This document shows, one piece after another, positions 33,614-44,158 of a DNA stretch of 64,000 nt; position 1 is the stretch's first letter; each line of letters starts with the position of its first letter. Source of the DNA: Sesbania bispinosa (taxonomy: Eukaryota > Streptophyta > Magnoliopsida > Fabales > Fabaceae); NCBI GenBank assembly GCA_026901365.1, contig QLOH01000121.1, positions 1,116,001 through 1,180,000 of the forward strand, given 5' to 3'. Both the position numbers and the translations under genes were made by a program. The notes beneath the pieces were generated by a model. It made no database searches. It worked only from the letters and a program-made list of their open reading frames with translations, and had not been told where the DNA came from.

Positions 33614-33615
33614 TA

Positions 33616-33948
33616 CAAACACTTAAAGAAAGTGGAAACATTATTACATAGTGAGATTTACTTAATCGCACCTTAATTAATTTGTCCACTGCTGTACTCG
33701 TCTTTCGACATTCTTGAATCTTGACCTCGGCTTTTTAGCTACTTATATAATAATAGCAAAGTTTTGAAGTAGATATGTCAGAGTGGCCCCTCGATCCATT
33801 GTATTCCTATCCTATGAAAGAAAGTGCGTACCTAATTCTCTCTCTCTATATATATTAACAAAATTATACGTTGAATATATTTTAATTTGAATAATAAATA
33901 AAAATAATATTAAAAAAATACATTACATTATTAATATAAGTACATAAT
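33616..33948. other. Distal upstream DNA of copy 2 and AT-rich spacer
   Basis: The first 60 bases (AAAGAAAGTGGAAACATTATT onward) match 14080-14140. The rest is AT-rich, with no gene seen. Confidence 0.45.
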
Positions 33949-34199
33949 GTAACATTCTAATTCCGCAAACTTATAAATAATTTCCGTTTGAAAAATAATC
34001 CTAAATTTACGAAATTATTTGTCGCGACATTACCAATATCATCAAACAATCATATTCAATTCTTAAGTAATCCCAACAATTACATAAGCTCAATTCATAC
34101 TACTCCTGGGTACAATCCAAATACCAACAAGTGGCCTAAAATACATAACTAGTTGAGTCATGCTATATTCAGCACATAAATATACAAATACATCAGAGT
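33949..34199. mobile_element. Possible truncated Tekay-like LTR
   Basis: It starts TGTAACATTCTAATTCCG, similar to the TGTAACATCCCG start of the Tekay-like LTR at 46919, and runs as non-coding DNA up to the CACTA-type end at 34200. The assignment rests on this short start and is weak. Confidence 0.3.
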
Positions 34200-34511
34200 C
34201 ACTACAAGAAAAATGTTTTTAGTTGCAAAAAAAGCGTAGGCCACGAGGCCTTGGCTAAATTTTTTCAAATAGCGTAGCCCAGCCTAGGCTAAGCGGACGC
34301 TAATATGTTGTTCCTCCTTAAAAAAAATGCATATATTTTGCGTCTGCCTGGCCCCCGCTAAGAATTTATTAATTTATTTTAAATTTTTATTAGCGTAGGT
34401 CAGCCTACGCTACATGAAAAGTTTTATACAAGCATTCAAATTTGAGCCTTGTTCTTAGCACGTAGCTTCCCCCCAAATATTTTTTCCTACCGTAGGTTGT
34501 AAAGTGGACGC
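34200..34511. mobile_element. Terminal part of a second CACTA-type element, interrupted
   Basis: It starts CACTACAAGAAAAATG and carries many subterminal repeats of the form AGCGTAGGCC / GGCTAAGC / AGCCTACGCTA, a different set from the element at 25993. It is cut at 34511 by the Ogre element; sequence resumes at 46716 after the target duplication GACGC. No matching opposite end was found in the window. Confidence 0.6.
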
Positions 34512-37115
34512 TGTCGGAACCGGGGTCACGACGAGACGGCGAAAAATCGTTTTACATGGAGTCGCCACCAATATTTATTTTTGAGGGAAAACATCGGAAA
34601 AACCCTTTAAAAAAATGGTCTTTGAAACCAGATTTGGATTCGGGAGTCGATTATGTGTAAGGAAGATATTAGCACCCTACAACATCCGTCCTAAGACGGT
34701 TACCTCTAATTAATTGTGCAAATTTATTAACTTTTGAAAAATATTTATTTTACCCCTTTTTAAAAGAAATCTTTTTGTTTTTATTTATTTAAAAATTTAT
34801 TTATATTTTTTATTTTTTAGATTATGGGGAAAATTTAGAAAAATATTTATTAATTTTATTTGGGCTTGACGGGGCCGGTTTCCGCTCCTACGTATCCCCA
34901 GCTGCAATGGGGAAATCAAAGCCACGTAGTTCTGAAAGATTGATTTGTTGATTGTTTGAGAGTTTGAATTTTGATAATGTTTTTGAAAAGGTTTTTTTTG
35001 ATTTATTTTTGAAATAGTTGATTTTGAAAAAGAATTCACTCTTGAAGGGTTTCTGTTAGCAAATGGCTATACAATGAACCCTTCTGATTCAAATAATATT
35101 AAATGATAGAATTGCTATTCATTTAATATCACTTGATCATTGAGTGATTTTATTAGCAAAATTTATTTTTAAATCGAGTAAAAAGTTTTCAATTTATTAT
35201 TTGTGAGAGATAACGTTATTGCTAGAAACACTAGTCTTAACGTTGTTTATTTAAAAAAAATATTTTTATTATCTTTTAAAAATTATTTACAAATGTGAGG
35301 ACTATTTCGTTAACAAATAGTTATACTCCATAGTCCCGTTAACGGTAGAAATGCTACTCGTTAACATTTTTATTGTTAGGAAGAAAAATTATTTTTGTTA
35401 ATTTTAAAAATAATTTACAATTTGCGAGGACTATCTTGTTAGCAAATGGCTATACTTCATAGTCCTATATAATTTGAATAATATTAACGATAAAAATGCT
35501 ATTCGTTAATATCACCAAATTATTGCATTAACAATTTATTTTTATTTTTTATTTATAATTTTATTTGAGCAATTCAACCTTTACATAATGTAATGAACAT
35601 TTACAAGAAATGTAGACTAGTTATTTACAAAAGCATTTAGAAACAAGAAAAATATATATTTACAAAGGAAATCAATAAAACTCAAATAAATATTTACAAG
35701 TTCACATACATTTACAATCAACCATTACTTAATACATAAGCAAACCATTTGGAATTTAATAATGAGCAAATAAAACAAAAAAAAAAAAATTAAGAATTAA
35801 GAATGGGTCAGCGTCAAAGGCGCTTCATCCCCATTTTCTAAAGTTTCATCCCCATTTCATCCCCATTTTCTAAAGTTCAAATTTGAAATGAAAAGTTCAC
35901 CCCCCGTAACACTTCGCACATGGACGAGAAGGAAAAAAATCGGGAGAGAGAAAGGGAAAGAAGGAGAGGGGAAGGGATGCGAGAAAACAAGGCACAGCGG
36001 CTGGTGGCTGGACTCGCGTCGCGCTCGCGGTGATGACCGGAGGACGCGCGGTGACGCGGTGGTGACGCGGTGGCTTGGGAGGTGGGCGGACCAGCCGCGC
36101 GGCCTGGCTTGAACAGCGGCAGGGAAACTGCGTGCGGCGGTGGGTCACACAGCAATGGCTGTTTCCGCAGCGGGTAAGCGGTGAGCGGAAGGGAAGAGAG
36201 AATGTACAGAGACTGGGGCTGGAATTTATTCTTATTATTTTTCTTAAGTTGTTGGCTTACAAAGGGATTAATTGGTTGGAATTTGAACTGAGATGTGTAA
36301 TTGTAATTCTGAATTTTCCCTTTACATTATGCACAGTGTAACCATGAAAGAATTCATACAAGATAATCTTCACATTGAAGTTCAAACAATGAATACAATC
36401 ATGCTATAATAAACAGTAACTATGAAACGAACACAAGTATCAAATTTTTGCTTACCTGATTGTTGAATATTTGTTGATTGGCTCTATTTCCTTGCTCTTT
36501 GATGTTTAAGCTGCAAGACTTTTCCTCTTTGTATCTATCTTCCCAATGCTATTCTTCATCACTTTGAGTCTTCTGAATTTAGTTTCTCAACTTTTCATCA
36601 TTTAGAATACTCTCTGATTCCATGATCTCTCCTGTCTATGAGTTCTCTCTCTTTTTCTTTGTGTATTCATCCCTTCTAACAGTGTGTAGCTGGCTTTTTT
36701 ATACCATCTCGACTGTAACCACCTCCTAAAACCACTTCCCCATTTCTCTTCTCACTTCTAACAACAAATTCTCCCACTAGCAACCAACAACCCTTTATTT
36801 TCTCAACTCAAACTTACTCTCCAAGATATTTTATTTTATTATTTTTTAGCTTTTTTTTTTCTTTTTTCTAATTTTCGGATTTTTAAATTATTTTCTAACT
36901 TTTTTATTTTTTTAATTTTTTATGAATATTTAGAATCATTATTTTCTATTTTTCTGATTTTTATTTTTATTTTTATTTTAACTAAACAAATTTAGGTTTA
37001 TTATTTTTTTATTTTTTAATTTTAAATTGAAACTTTATTATTTTTATTTTAAAATTTATTAATTTTACAAAAACTGAAATTAAAATAATATTAGCCCGGA
37101 TATTGGGTATTCACA
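34512..37115 (-). repeat. 3' LTR of the Ogre-lineage element
   Basis: It is 2604 bp. It contains a GC-rich block (35920-36180), several TTAGCAAATGGCTATAC repeats (35050, 35440 and similar), and a TATA box at 36695-36703. It differs from the other LTR mainly by small indels, and near its TG by a few substitutions. Confidence 0.85.
36695..36703 (-). promoter_or_regulatory. TATA box in the 3' LTR
   Basis: TATAAAAAA on the minus strand, about 410 bases inside the LTR start, same context (GGTATAAAAAAGCCAGC) as in the 5' LTR. It implies a U3 of about 440 bases and an unusually long R-U5 part of about 2.1 kb. Confidence 0.55.
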
Positions 37116-37129
37116 GTTGCCCCTCTTTA
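37116..37129 (-). promoter_or_regulatory. Polypurine tract of the Ogre-lineage element
   Basis: The minus strand reads GTAAAGAGGGGCAAC directly before the LTR TG, the form found in Ogre elements. Confidence 0.7.
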
Positions 37130-37399
37130 CATATTTCTTATTAAATAATCTAAATAACAATGATTTTTAGATTATGGTAATAAGAAATAGGTAAAGAAGT
37201 GAATCAATTTTATCCGAAGGCTAATACAAAGTGCAAGGACCTTAGCAAAGAAAAATCAACATTGTGGATTGAAATATCCAAAGCGACGATGAAGGACAAG
37301 ATTCCAAACAAACGTTGAATTCTTGACCAAAAAATGTAACTGTGTCGGGCCGATACCGGACTTTGAGAGAAACAAAGTTTCGGACAATTACCGGGCTTT

Positions 37400-37850
37400 G
37401 AGACGGAAAAGAAAAAGGGGTGCCGGAGTTAGTCCCGGGCTTTTGACTGAAAAGGGCGCCATAGTAGGTCCTGGGCTTCTGATTGAAATGGGTGCCAGAG
37501 TAGGTCCTGGGCTTTTGATTGAAATGGTGGGCCAGATTAGGTCATGGGTTTTTGAACTGAAAAGGGTGCTAGAGTAGGTCCTTGGCTTTTGACTGAAATG
37601 GGTGTCGAAGTTGGTCTCGGACTTTGGGTGCCAGAATTGGTCCTGGGCTTTGGGTGTCAAAGTAGGTCCCTTTTGAACTGAAATGTAAAAGGGTGCCAGG
37701 CCGATATTGGGCTTTGAGACTGAAAAGGTTGCCAGGCCGATATTGGGCTTTGAAGTAACTGAATGTTGGGCCGATACCGGGCTTTGAGACTGAAAAGGTT
37801 GCCAGACCGATACTGGGCTTTGAGACAGAAAAGTAAAAGGTGCCACAGGC
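37400..37850 (-). repeat. Degenerate 36-bp tandem repeats in the 3' region
   Basis: Units such as GTAGGTCCTGGGCTTCTGAT follow at 36-bp steps (37464, 37500), then pass into longer variants with GCCGATATTGGGCTTTGAGA (37690-37830). They lie 0.3-0.75 kb inside the 3' LTR. Confidence 0.75.
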
Positions 37851-38530
37851 ACGAGGACCTAAGGATTGCAACGGGTACGCGGACCTAAAATGCAACCGGC
37901 ACGGGGACTTGAGGACTGCAATGGGTAAGAGGACCCTAGTGATGTGATGGGTATGAAACCCAGCAATTGCCGTCGACGGGTACAAGGACCCCAAAATAAG
38001 TTGGTGGGAACGGAGACCCTAAGGATTCAATGGGTATGTGAACCCAAAGAATTGAAGTTGACGGGTACGTGGACTTTAAGGATTCAATAGGTATGTGAAC
38101 CCAAAGAATTGAAGTTGACGGGTACGTGAACCCTAAGGATACATTGGGCATGTGAACCCAAAGAATATAAGTTGACGGTGCGTGGACCCTGATGGTTCAA
38201 TGGGCATGTGAACCCAAGGATTGAAGTTGACGGGTACTTGGACCCTGAGGATTCATTAGGTATGTGAACCCAAAGGGTTGAAGTTGACGGGTACTTGGAC
38301 CCTGAGAAAAGTAGACGGGTACTTGGACCCTAAGAGGCAATGGGTATGTGAACCCAAAGAATAGAAGTTGACGGATACGTGGACCCTAAGGATTCAATGG
38401 GTATGTGAACCCAAAGAATAGAACTTGACGGGTGCGTGGACCCTGATGATTCAATGGGCATGTGAACCCAAAGGAATACCTTAGGTATTAGGACCCAAAG
38501 TATTGGAGTGAGATGGGTGTTGGGGACCCA
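37850..38530 (-). repeat. About 57-bp tandem repeats in the 3' region
   Basis: The landmark GTTGACGGGTACGTGGACC recurs at about 38056, 38114, 38170, 38226, 38283, 38366 and 38423, so steps are 56-58 bp with one irregular unit. Each unit also has ATGGGTATGTGAACCCAAAG. The left part (37850-38040) holds older, more divergent units. Confidence 0.85.
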
Positions 38531-41500
38531 AAGAATGCAGGTTCAGACTTTGGAATGGTATGCATGATGCAAAGAGTGTGAGATGCACAAAAAGTAAAAC
38601 TCAATGCAAGGATGATGATAAGAATGACGATGATAATGATGACGATGATGATGCAAGACGCACAGAGAAATTAGATGATCCAAGATGCATGGAGAAAGTT
38701 TTGATAGGATGACAATACAAGCATGTATGTAGATGAATGGTAGATGACAATTGATGTCATGTTATTGATGCAAAATGCATGATGAACATCTCATCCTTGT
38801 TCATTATTTTCACTTGATTTGAACTTGATTGATTGTTTGAATCCTCAACCCTTACAGTGGCAAGTGCCCCCAGATTCATGGATGATCAAGGACTTTTCTT
38901 CTGATCTGTTATGGGCCTTTGGTTTAATTCATGCCTTAGCCTCTAACTAGACACCTTCTGAAGTGAGCTGCTCTGGGCCTTTTATCATTGAGTTAGGGAT
39001 CTCACAATTTTGAGAATTCATCAAATTTCCTCATGGCTTTTAGATTGTCAAAACAAACGTAATATTTTTTATGGTGCGAACACAAATTTCCTTTTAGTAT
39101 ATGTTACCATAAAATGCAAATTGAATTAACTAAAAGGGTGAAAGCAAAAATGAGATTGTCATATTTACAAAAGGGGTCATATTTACAAAGTGAGAGGATT
39201 TACAAAAGGTGGTGACAGAGGTAAAGGCTCTCTCTTTTTTTTTTGAGTGATGTTTTCTGATGAAAAGTGTTAGTCCCTCATGTTTGAATTTTGAAAATCC
39301 ATCAACCAAATGCCAAATATGGGCTTACCCCAGCCTCACATGCTTCAATATTGCATTTGCCCTAGTGTACTCCAAGTTGCCCCAATTTCATATGCTTCAA
39401 ACACATTGCATTTGCCCCAGTGTATTCCAGTTGTCCCAGTCTCATATGCTTTAAACATTGCATTTGCCCCAGTGTATTCCAAGATGACTTCAATCTTTTG
39501 GGTTTCGGCCGTTTGTTTGCCCCAGTTTTGTATATTTCAAATAACCTACTTGCTTCAGTTTTGTCACCATTGCACTCTCTTCTTGCCCTAAATTCTTCTT
39601 AGGTTGCCCTTGTGGGTTTTCAACCTAACGGGCCCTTATATCTTCTTGATTTTTTTTCACTTTTCTTCTTTTGTTTTTTTTTCTTTTTTTTTTGCCATCA
39701 ACCACCAATCTTTAACATCTTGATCTTAAAATTACAGGCATGAAAATGAAAGCAATCATTTCATTGATCAGAATGGACATTACAAGGCTTGCAATGTGGT
39801 CAGGGCTAATGGTTATGAAAGAAAAGATATAGTAGGCCCAAACAAGTGTTTAAGGGTTCAAGGGATCAAGGATCAATAACCTCTTTTTTTTTCAAGAAGG
39901 TAAGTGTTTAACTGAGATTCTTGAAGTCAATGGTCCTTTCACTTTTGCTCATTATTTTCTTTTATGCTTTTGCTTTTTCCTTTTTCCATTTTCCCCTTTT
40001 TTTACTCTTTTGACTTAGCATATCATCGACAAAAGTTGACTTCACTTTGTACCAACCCCAATGTGGGGCGATCCTTGTCCAGGGTTATTTGAAAGGAAAA
40101 TTTAGGCTCAAAGGGGACAACTAGGGATAATGATTTGATTTTTTTTTTGGGTAGAGAAAGATGGCCATCATCATTTCAAATCATGATTGCTCATTTTCAG
40201 ACTTTAACTTTGAGACCAAAACGTCAAATTCATCTTCTACGAACTAAGAGAGAAATCATCTCAAGGATACAAAAAATTGATACACATGATATCACACTTA
40301 ACAACTTGGTCTTTATCCCTCAAAATTCAAAGTGGCCCCTTTTCCTTGTGGTTGTCAAACCTAGGCAACAATTCTATGAATTTTCTCATCATCCTTATTG
40401 GCATGATTGATGGACTATGAGATATTAGCACTTTCATGAGAGGAACACATGTAGATTTACATTATTTACAATGGCACAAGGAAGAAATGAAGTGAATGAG
40501 ATTAAGGCTGGAAGCAAGGAGCTGGAAAATTCAACATGCATCTTGAAAACATATGCTGAAAGAAAAATGTGCGCCCTGTATACAAAAGTCATCCTAAAGC
40601 CTTGGGCAGAGCAATATGATCAGTATTACAAATTATTTTGACAAATCCTAAAAACCATAGGAAATTTGAGAACTCTCAATTATTGAGCTTTGATAGCATT
40701 AACCGTGAGACTTTCTTGATTTGGCGAAGGATTGGGATTTTGTTCCTTAAAGCTCCACAACATAACATCCCTGGTGCCAATAGGATAGCCATATTTGACA
40801 TTTGGAGCACAACCTTTTGAATGCAGCAACCCAACTAGAGGTAATGGGTGAAGGACAATCAATGAGTTGCGGGTAAGGTGGGATACTGACTTGATGTGAG
40901 TCATGGGTCAGACAAGCCTTTTTTTTTGTGGCTGTTTGGCCTTCTTTGGTTTGGGCTAGGGTTTGTCTCCCGGCTTCATGGTTGATAGGGTCGTGGTGGT
41001 GTGGATATGGATGGTTGTGATTGGGTGGGAAGTGGAGGGCAACCAAGCATCATTTGAGGGTGTGATGAGGGATATGATGTGGTACCGTTTGAGTGGATTG
41101 CTCATGATCAAATGTTAAGGCCTTAGCCTCCCTTTTGCCCAGTTTCCAAAAAGGACTTCCTTGTAATGACTGCTTCTGCTGAGCTCTGAGCTTTCTTTGC
41201 AACAAAGAACATGGCTATGCTCCACAAGAATATAACACTGGTTTGCAATTGCCCCAGTTTGTGATTTTGGCACACCACCTCTCCTGATAATCTTGTCAAA
41301 TCTTTTGCCCCCGTGCACGATCTCCACACATGATTTGAACACCTTTTTGCTTGACCCTGACTTTTGCCTGAGCTGCTCTTGCGAGTTTTCAACTCAGCGG
41401 GTCGCTCTAAACTTTTGCCTAGGTCATCCTTTCGGATTTTCAACCTAGCGAGCTTTTCTTTCTTTTTTCTTCTTTTTCTTTTTTTTTCTTTTTTTTTGAA

Positions 41501-43780
41501 CATAGTATTTTGTCAGAATTCATGGGATACTGGAGATCTTTGTCATCCATGTTTGTGAGGATTAGGGCTCCCCATGGTCATGTAGGTGGGCAGTGGTGTG
41601 GATGAGAGGTATTTTGAGCTTGGACGTTATAGTCACCACTGATGTATCAATCTCTTGGGGGGTTAGTGTTAAGAACATGTGCATGGTTGTGTGGAATTAA
41701 CATGGTAGGAAGATAGGAGATGATGGTATGTGAGGCTTCTTCATGGGTTTGGGTCAGACTCTGGTGGTTGGGTTGGGTTGGACTTCAGGTTTGGAAGTTA
41801 AAACTGGTGGGCTATCATCTTGTGGACCGAGGTGATGTATAGCTGAGTGGAAGGTCATATGGTGGATGTTGGGTTCCTTGAGGACTGATGATGGATGCTT
41901 GGGTTGGGTTGGATGGATGCATTGCCAATGGAACCAAAGTCCCTTGAGGGTTCAATCTATGAAACTGTATGTGCACTTAGAGCTTGGTGGAAGAGCATGT
42001 ATGATTGTCTGTTTACCCCTGAGAGATTCTCTCTCCCTTTTGCAATAATCCCCAAAAGCTTGTCATTTGCCCCTCTTGTTGAAGTCGCCTCTTAACTTCT
42101 CCTGATTGTGTTCAAGTTCATCCATGATCCTTGCTTGGCACAAGTCTTGTAAGTGTGATGAGGAGACAATCACTTGATGGATTTCTTTCTTCTCTCTTAT
42201 TTTATTTTATTCTTTATTTTTTTATACAAACAAAACAAAATATTAGGATAGAAATGTTATCATGCAAGGGAAATGCAACCTACTATGCCTTTAAAATTTA
42301 TGCAGATGCAACACTTTTTTTTTACATGATTATTATGGACAGTGTAAGTGAAAATGCATGAACTTTTTTCTTTTTAAGAGATATGATAGATCTAAATGAT
42401 ACCATGATAACTAAGGATGTTGAAAGATGCATGGAGTGCATGACATTATTAAAGGAGAATATGAGATAACATAATAAGATGTATGAGATGCTAGTGGAGA
42501 ACCTTTTTTTTTCTTTTATTTTTTTAAAAAGAAATATTTTCACTTAAATTTATTTGTTTTCTAAAAAATGAAATTTGACTTTTATTTTTGGTAAAATTAT
42601 GGACAAATGTAACCATGATCATATGAACATGCATGAATTTTTCTTTCTTTGTTTTTTATTTTTCATTTTTCTTTAGACATGAAGACAAAGCCAACCAAGG
42701 ATGAGCATGATGTGCCCAAAAGATGCATGATGTACATGACAATGTTAATGGAGAAATATTTATTTGTTTTTTTTTTCTGCGATATAAGGGAAAAATGATG
42801 ATATGGGTAAAGATAATTATGATATGGATGAAAATGTATGAGATGCATGCTAATGTTAATGGAGATTTTTTTATTTTTTATTGTTTTTTTTTTTGTAAAA
42901 GAAATGTTTTCACCATCAGTTTATTTTCTTTTAAAAAGGAAATATTATGTTAATGAATGAATGAATGTTATTTTTTTTCTGACAAAATTATGGACCATGA
43001 CATGTTAAGATGCATGTTTTATGAATGTTGCGCTATACATGAAAAATGTATGAGATACATGATAATGCTAATAAAGAGATGCTTTTTTTTGGGTTTAGAG
43101 AAAAAAAATAAGGACTTTCATGCATGGATGTGCCTTATTGTTAAATGTCACCCTGAACATGGACAATGAAGGGTGAAAGAAAACGAAGAAATAAACTTCC
43201 TTTGCATGATTTTTCCTTTTAAAAAATGATGATATGTTAACTAAGGATGATCATGATATACATGAAGGCATGGTGGAGAGGAAAATGTCTCTTCTTTATT
43301 TTATTTTTTTTAAATTTTTTAAAGGGGAAAAAAATCACTATCCATTTATTTTCATTTTTTTGAAAAAAAAATGTTTTATGTGAATACAAAGTAAGGTCCT
43401 ACTGATAAACGCGATAGTAAATATGTACAATGAATAATGAAAGAAAACGAAGGAAAATGCTCCCCATGTGTCCTAAATTAGGTAAAACCCTATGGAAAGG
43501 TATCTCTAAGGTTATGACTCTAACTTTGGTGGTCACTAAGCTCATTGAATGTGCATGGTTCTCAAGGACGGGTCTAGACCTCTATAGATAAAGGCTCCCA
43601 GATTGCCCTTGTCACATAGAAAAGGACCCGATTCATAAGTTAGACATAAGTATGGAGAAACCCATCTCAATTATGACTAACCGATGAAACCGGTAACAAT
43701 CTGAGTGATGAATCAACTATTGTCAAGTGAGCATAAAGCCCCTCAATTGACAATTATTGAGACATCTCCTACTCCTCGGT
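38531..43780. other. Non-coding interior of the Ogre-lineage element
   Basis: No protein family was recognised on either strand. Contents include three units of about 53 bp around GCATTTGCCCCAGTGTATTCC (39325-39490). Two T-rich blocks carry the related words GGTTTTCAACCTAACGGGC (39610-39640) and GATTTTCAACCTAGCGAGC (41435-41455). A long degenerate repeat zone follows (42180-43400). The open frames here are short and composition-driven. Confidence 0.6.
42180..43400. repeat. Degenerate repeat zone with poly-T patches
   Basis: Blocks of 100-180 bp repeat the theme GATGCATGA...CATGA(C/T)AATG(T/C)TAATGGAGA followed by a T-rich run and AAAGAAATGTTTTCAC (near 42430, 42725, 42845, 43055 and 43250). 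Units are strongly diverged in length. Confidence 0.55.
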
Positions 43781-44137
43781 TCGCACAGGCTCGGGTATAG
43801 AGCCCAATAAGTGTGTGAGGTAAGTGACTGTGAAGTGTGTGTAGGGAGCATACCAATCTATAGTCCTAAAAGACTACCCCATCTGCAAAACAAACCAAGC
43901 AGCACAAATATATACAGAAAAAAAAGTCTTCTATCCTAGGGTTGAAGCATAATATATTTACAATATCAGGGGCATACATCAGATAATGTATAAGTAAAAA
44001 TATTTACAAAGATATGGAGAGAAATATTTACAACAACATATCAAAGCAAAATAAAAAAAAACAAAACAAAAAGGGAAAAATAAATATAAAAGTCAACAAC
44101 TTTGCACAATTAATTATGACAGGCTTGACTCTCAAAT
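43690..44137 (-). other. 5' leader of the Ogre-lineage element
   Basis: It is homologous to 19668-20105. The acceptor-like TTTGTTTTGCAG is conserved (43883-43894 on the minus strand), but the donor GGTAAGT of the other copy is here AAGTTGT. No frame. Confidence 0.65.
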
Positions 44138-44156
44138 GTCCCCAGTGGAGTCGCCA
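44138..44156 (-). promoter_or_regulatory. Primer binding site, tRNA-Arg type
   Basis: TGGCGACTCCACTGGGGAC on the minus strand, two bases inside the 5' LTR; this is the primer site known for Ogre elements. Confidence 0.85.
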
Positions 44157-44158
44157 TC

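Noticed and set aside
35877..36155. Overlapping 74-92 codon frames on both strands in the GC-rich LTR block
   Set aside because: The same block in the other LTR has indels that change the frame, the composition alone explains the lack of stops, and no protein family is recognisable.
37388..38151. Repetitive minus-strand frames rich in S, P and I
   Set aside because: They are translations of 36-bp and 57-bp tandem repeats, whose lengths are multiples of three, so open frames arise by chance.
41450..41500. Poly-pyrimidine runs resembling a microsatellite
   Set aside because: Ordinary low-complexity sequence inside a retrotransposon interior; no regular period long enough to call.
40135..41503. 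Several frames of 60-126 codons in the Ogre derivative interior
   Set aside because: They are lysine- or proline-biased translations of low-complexity DNA, with no gag, protease or RT motif.
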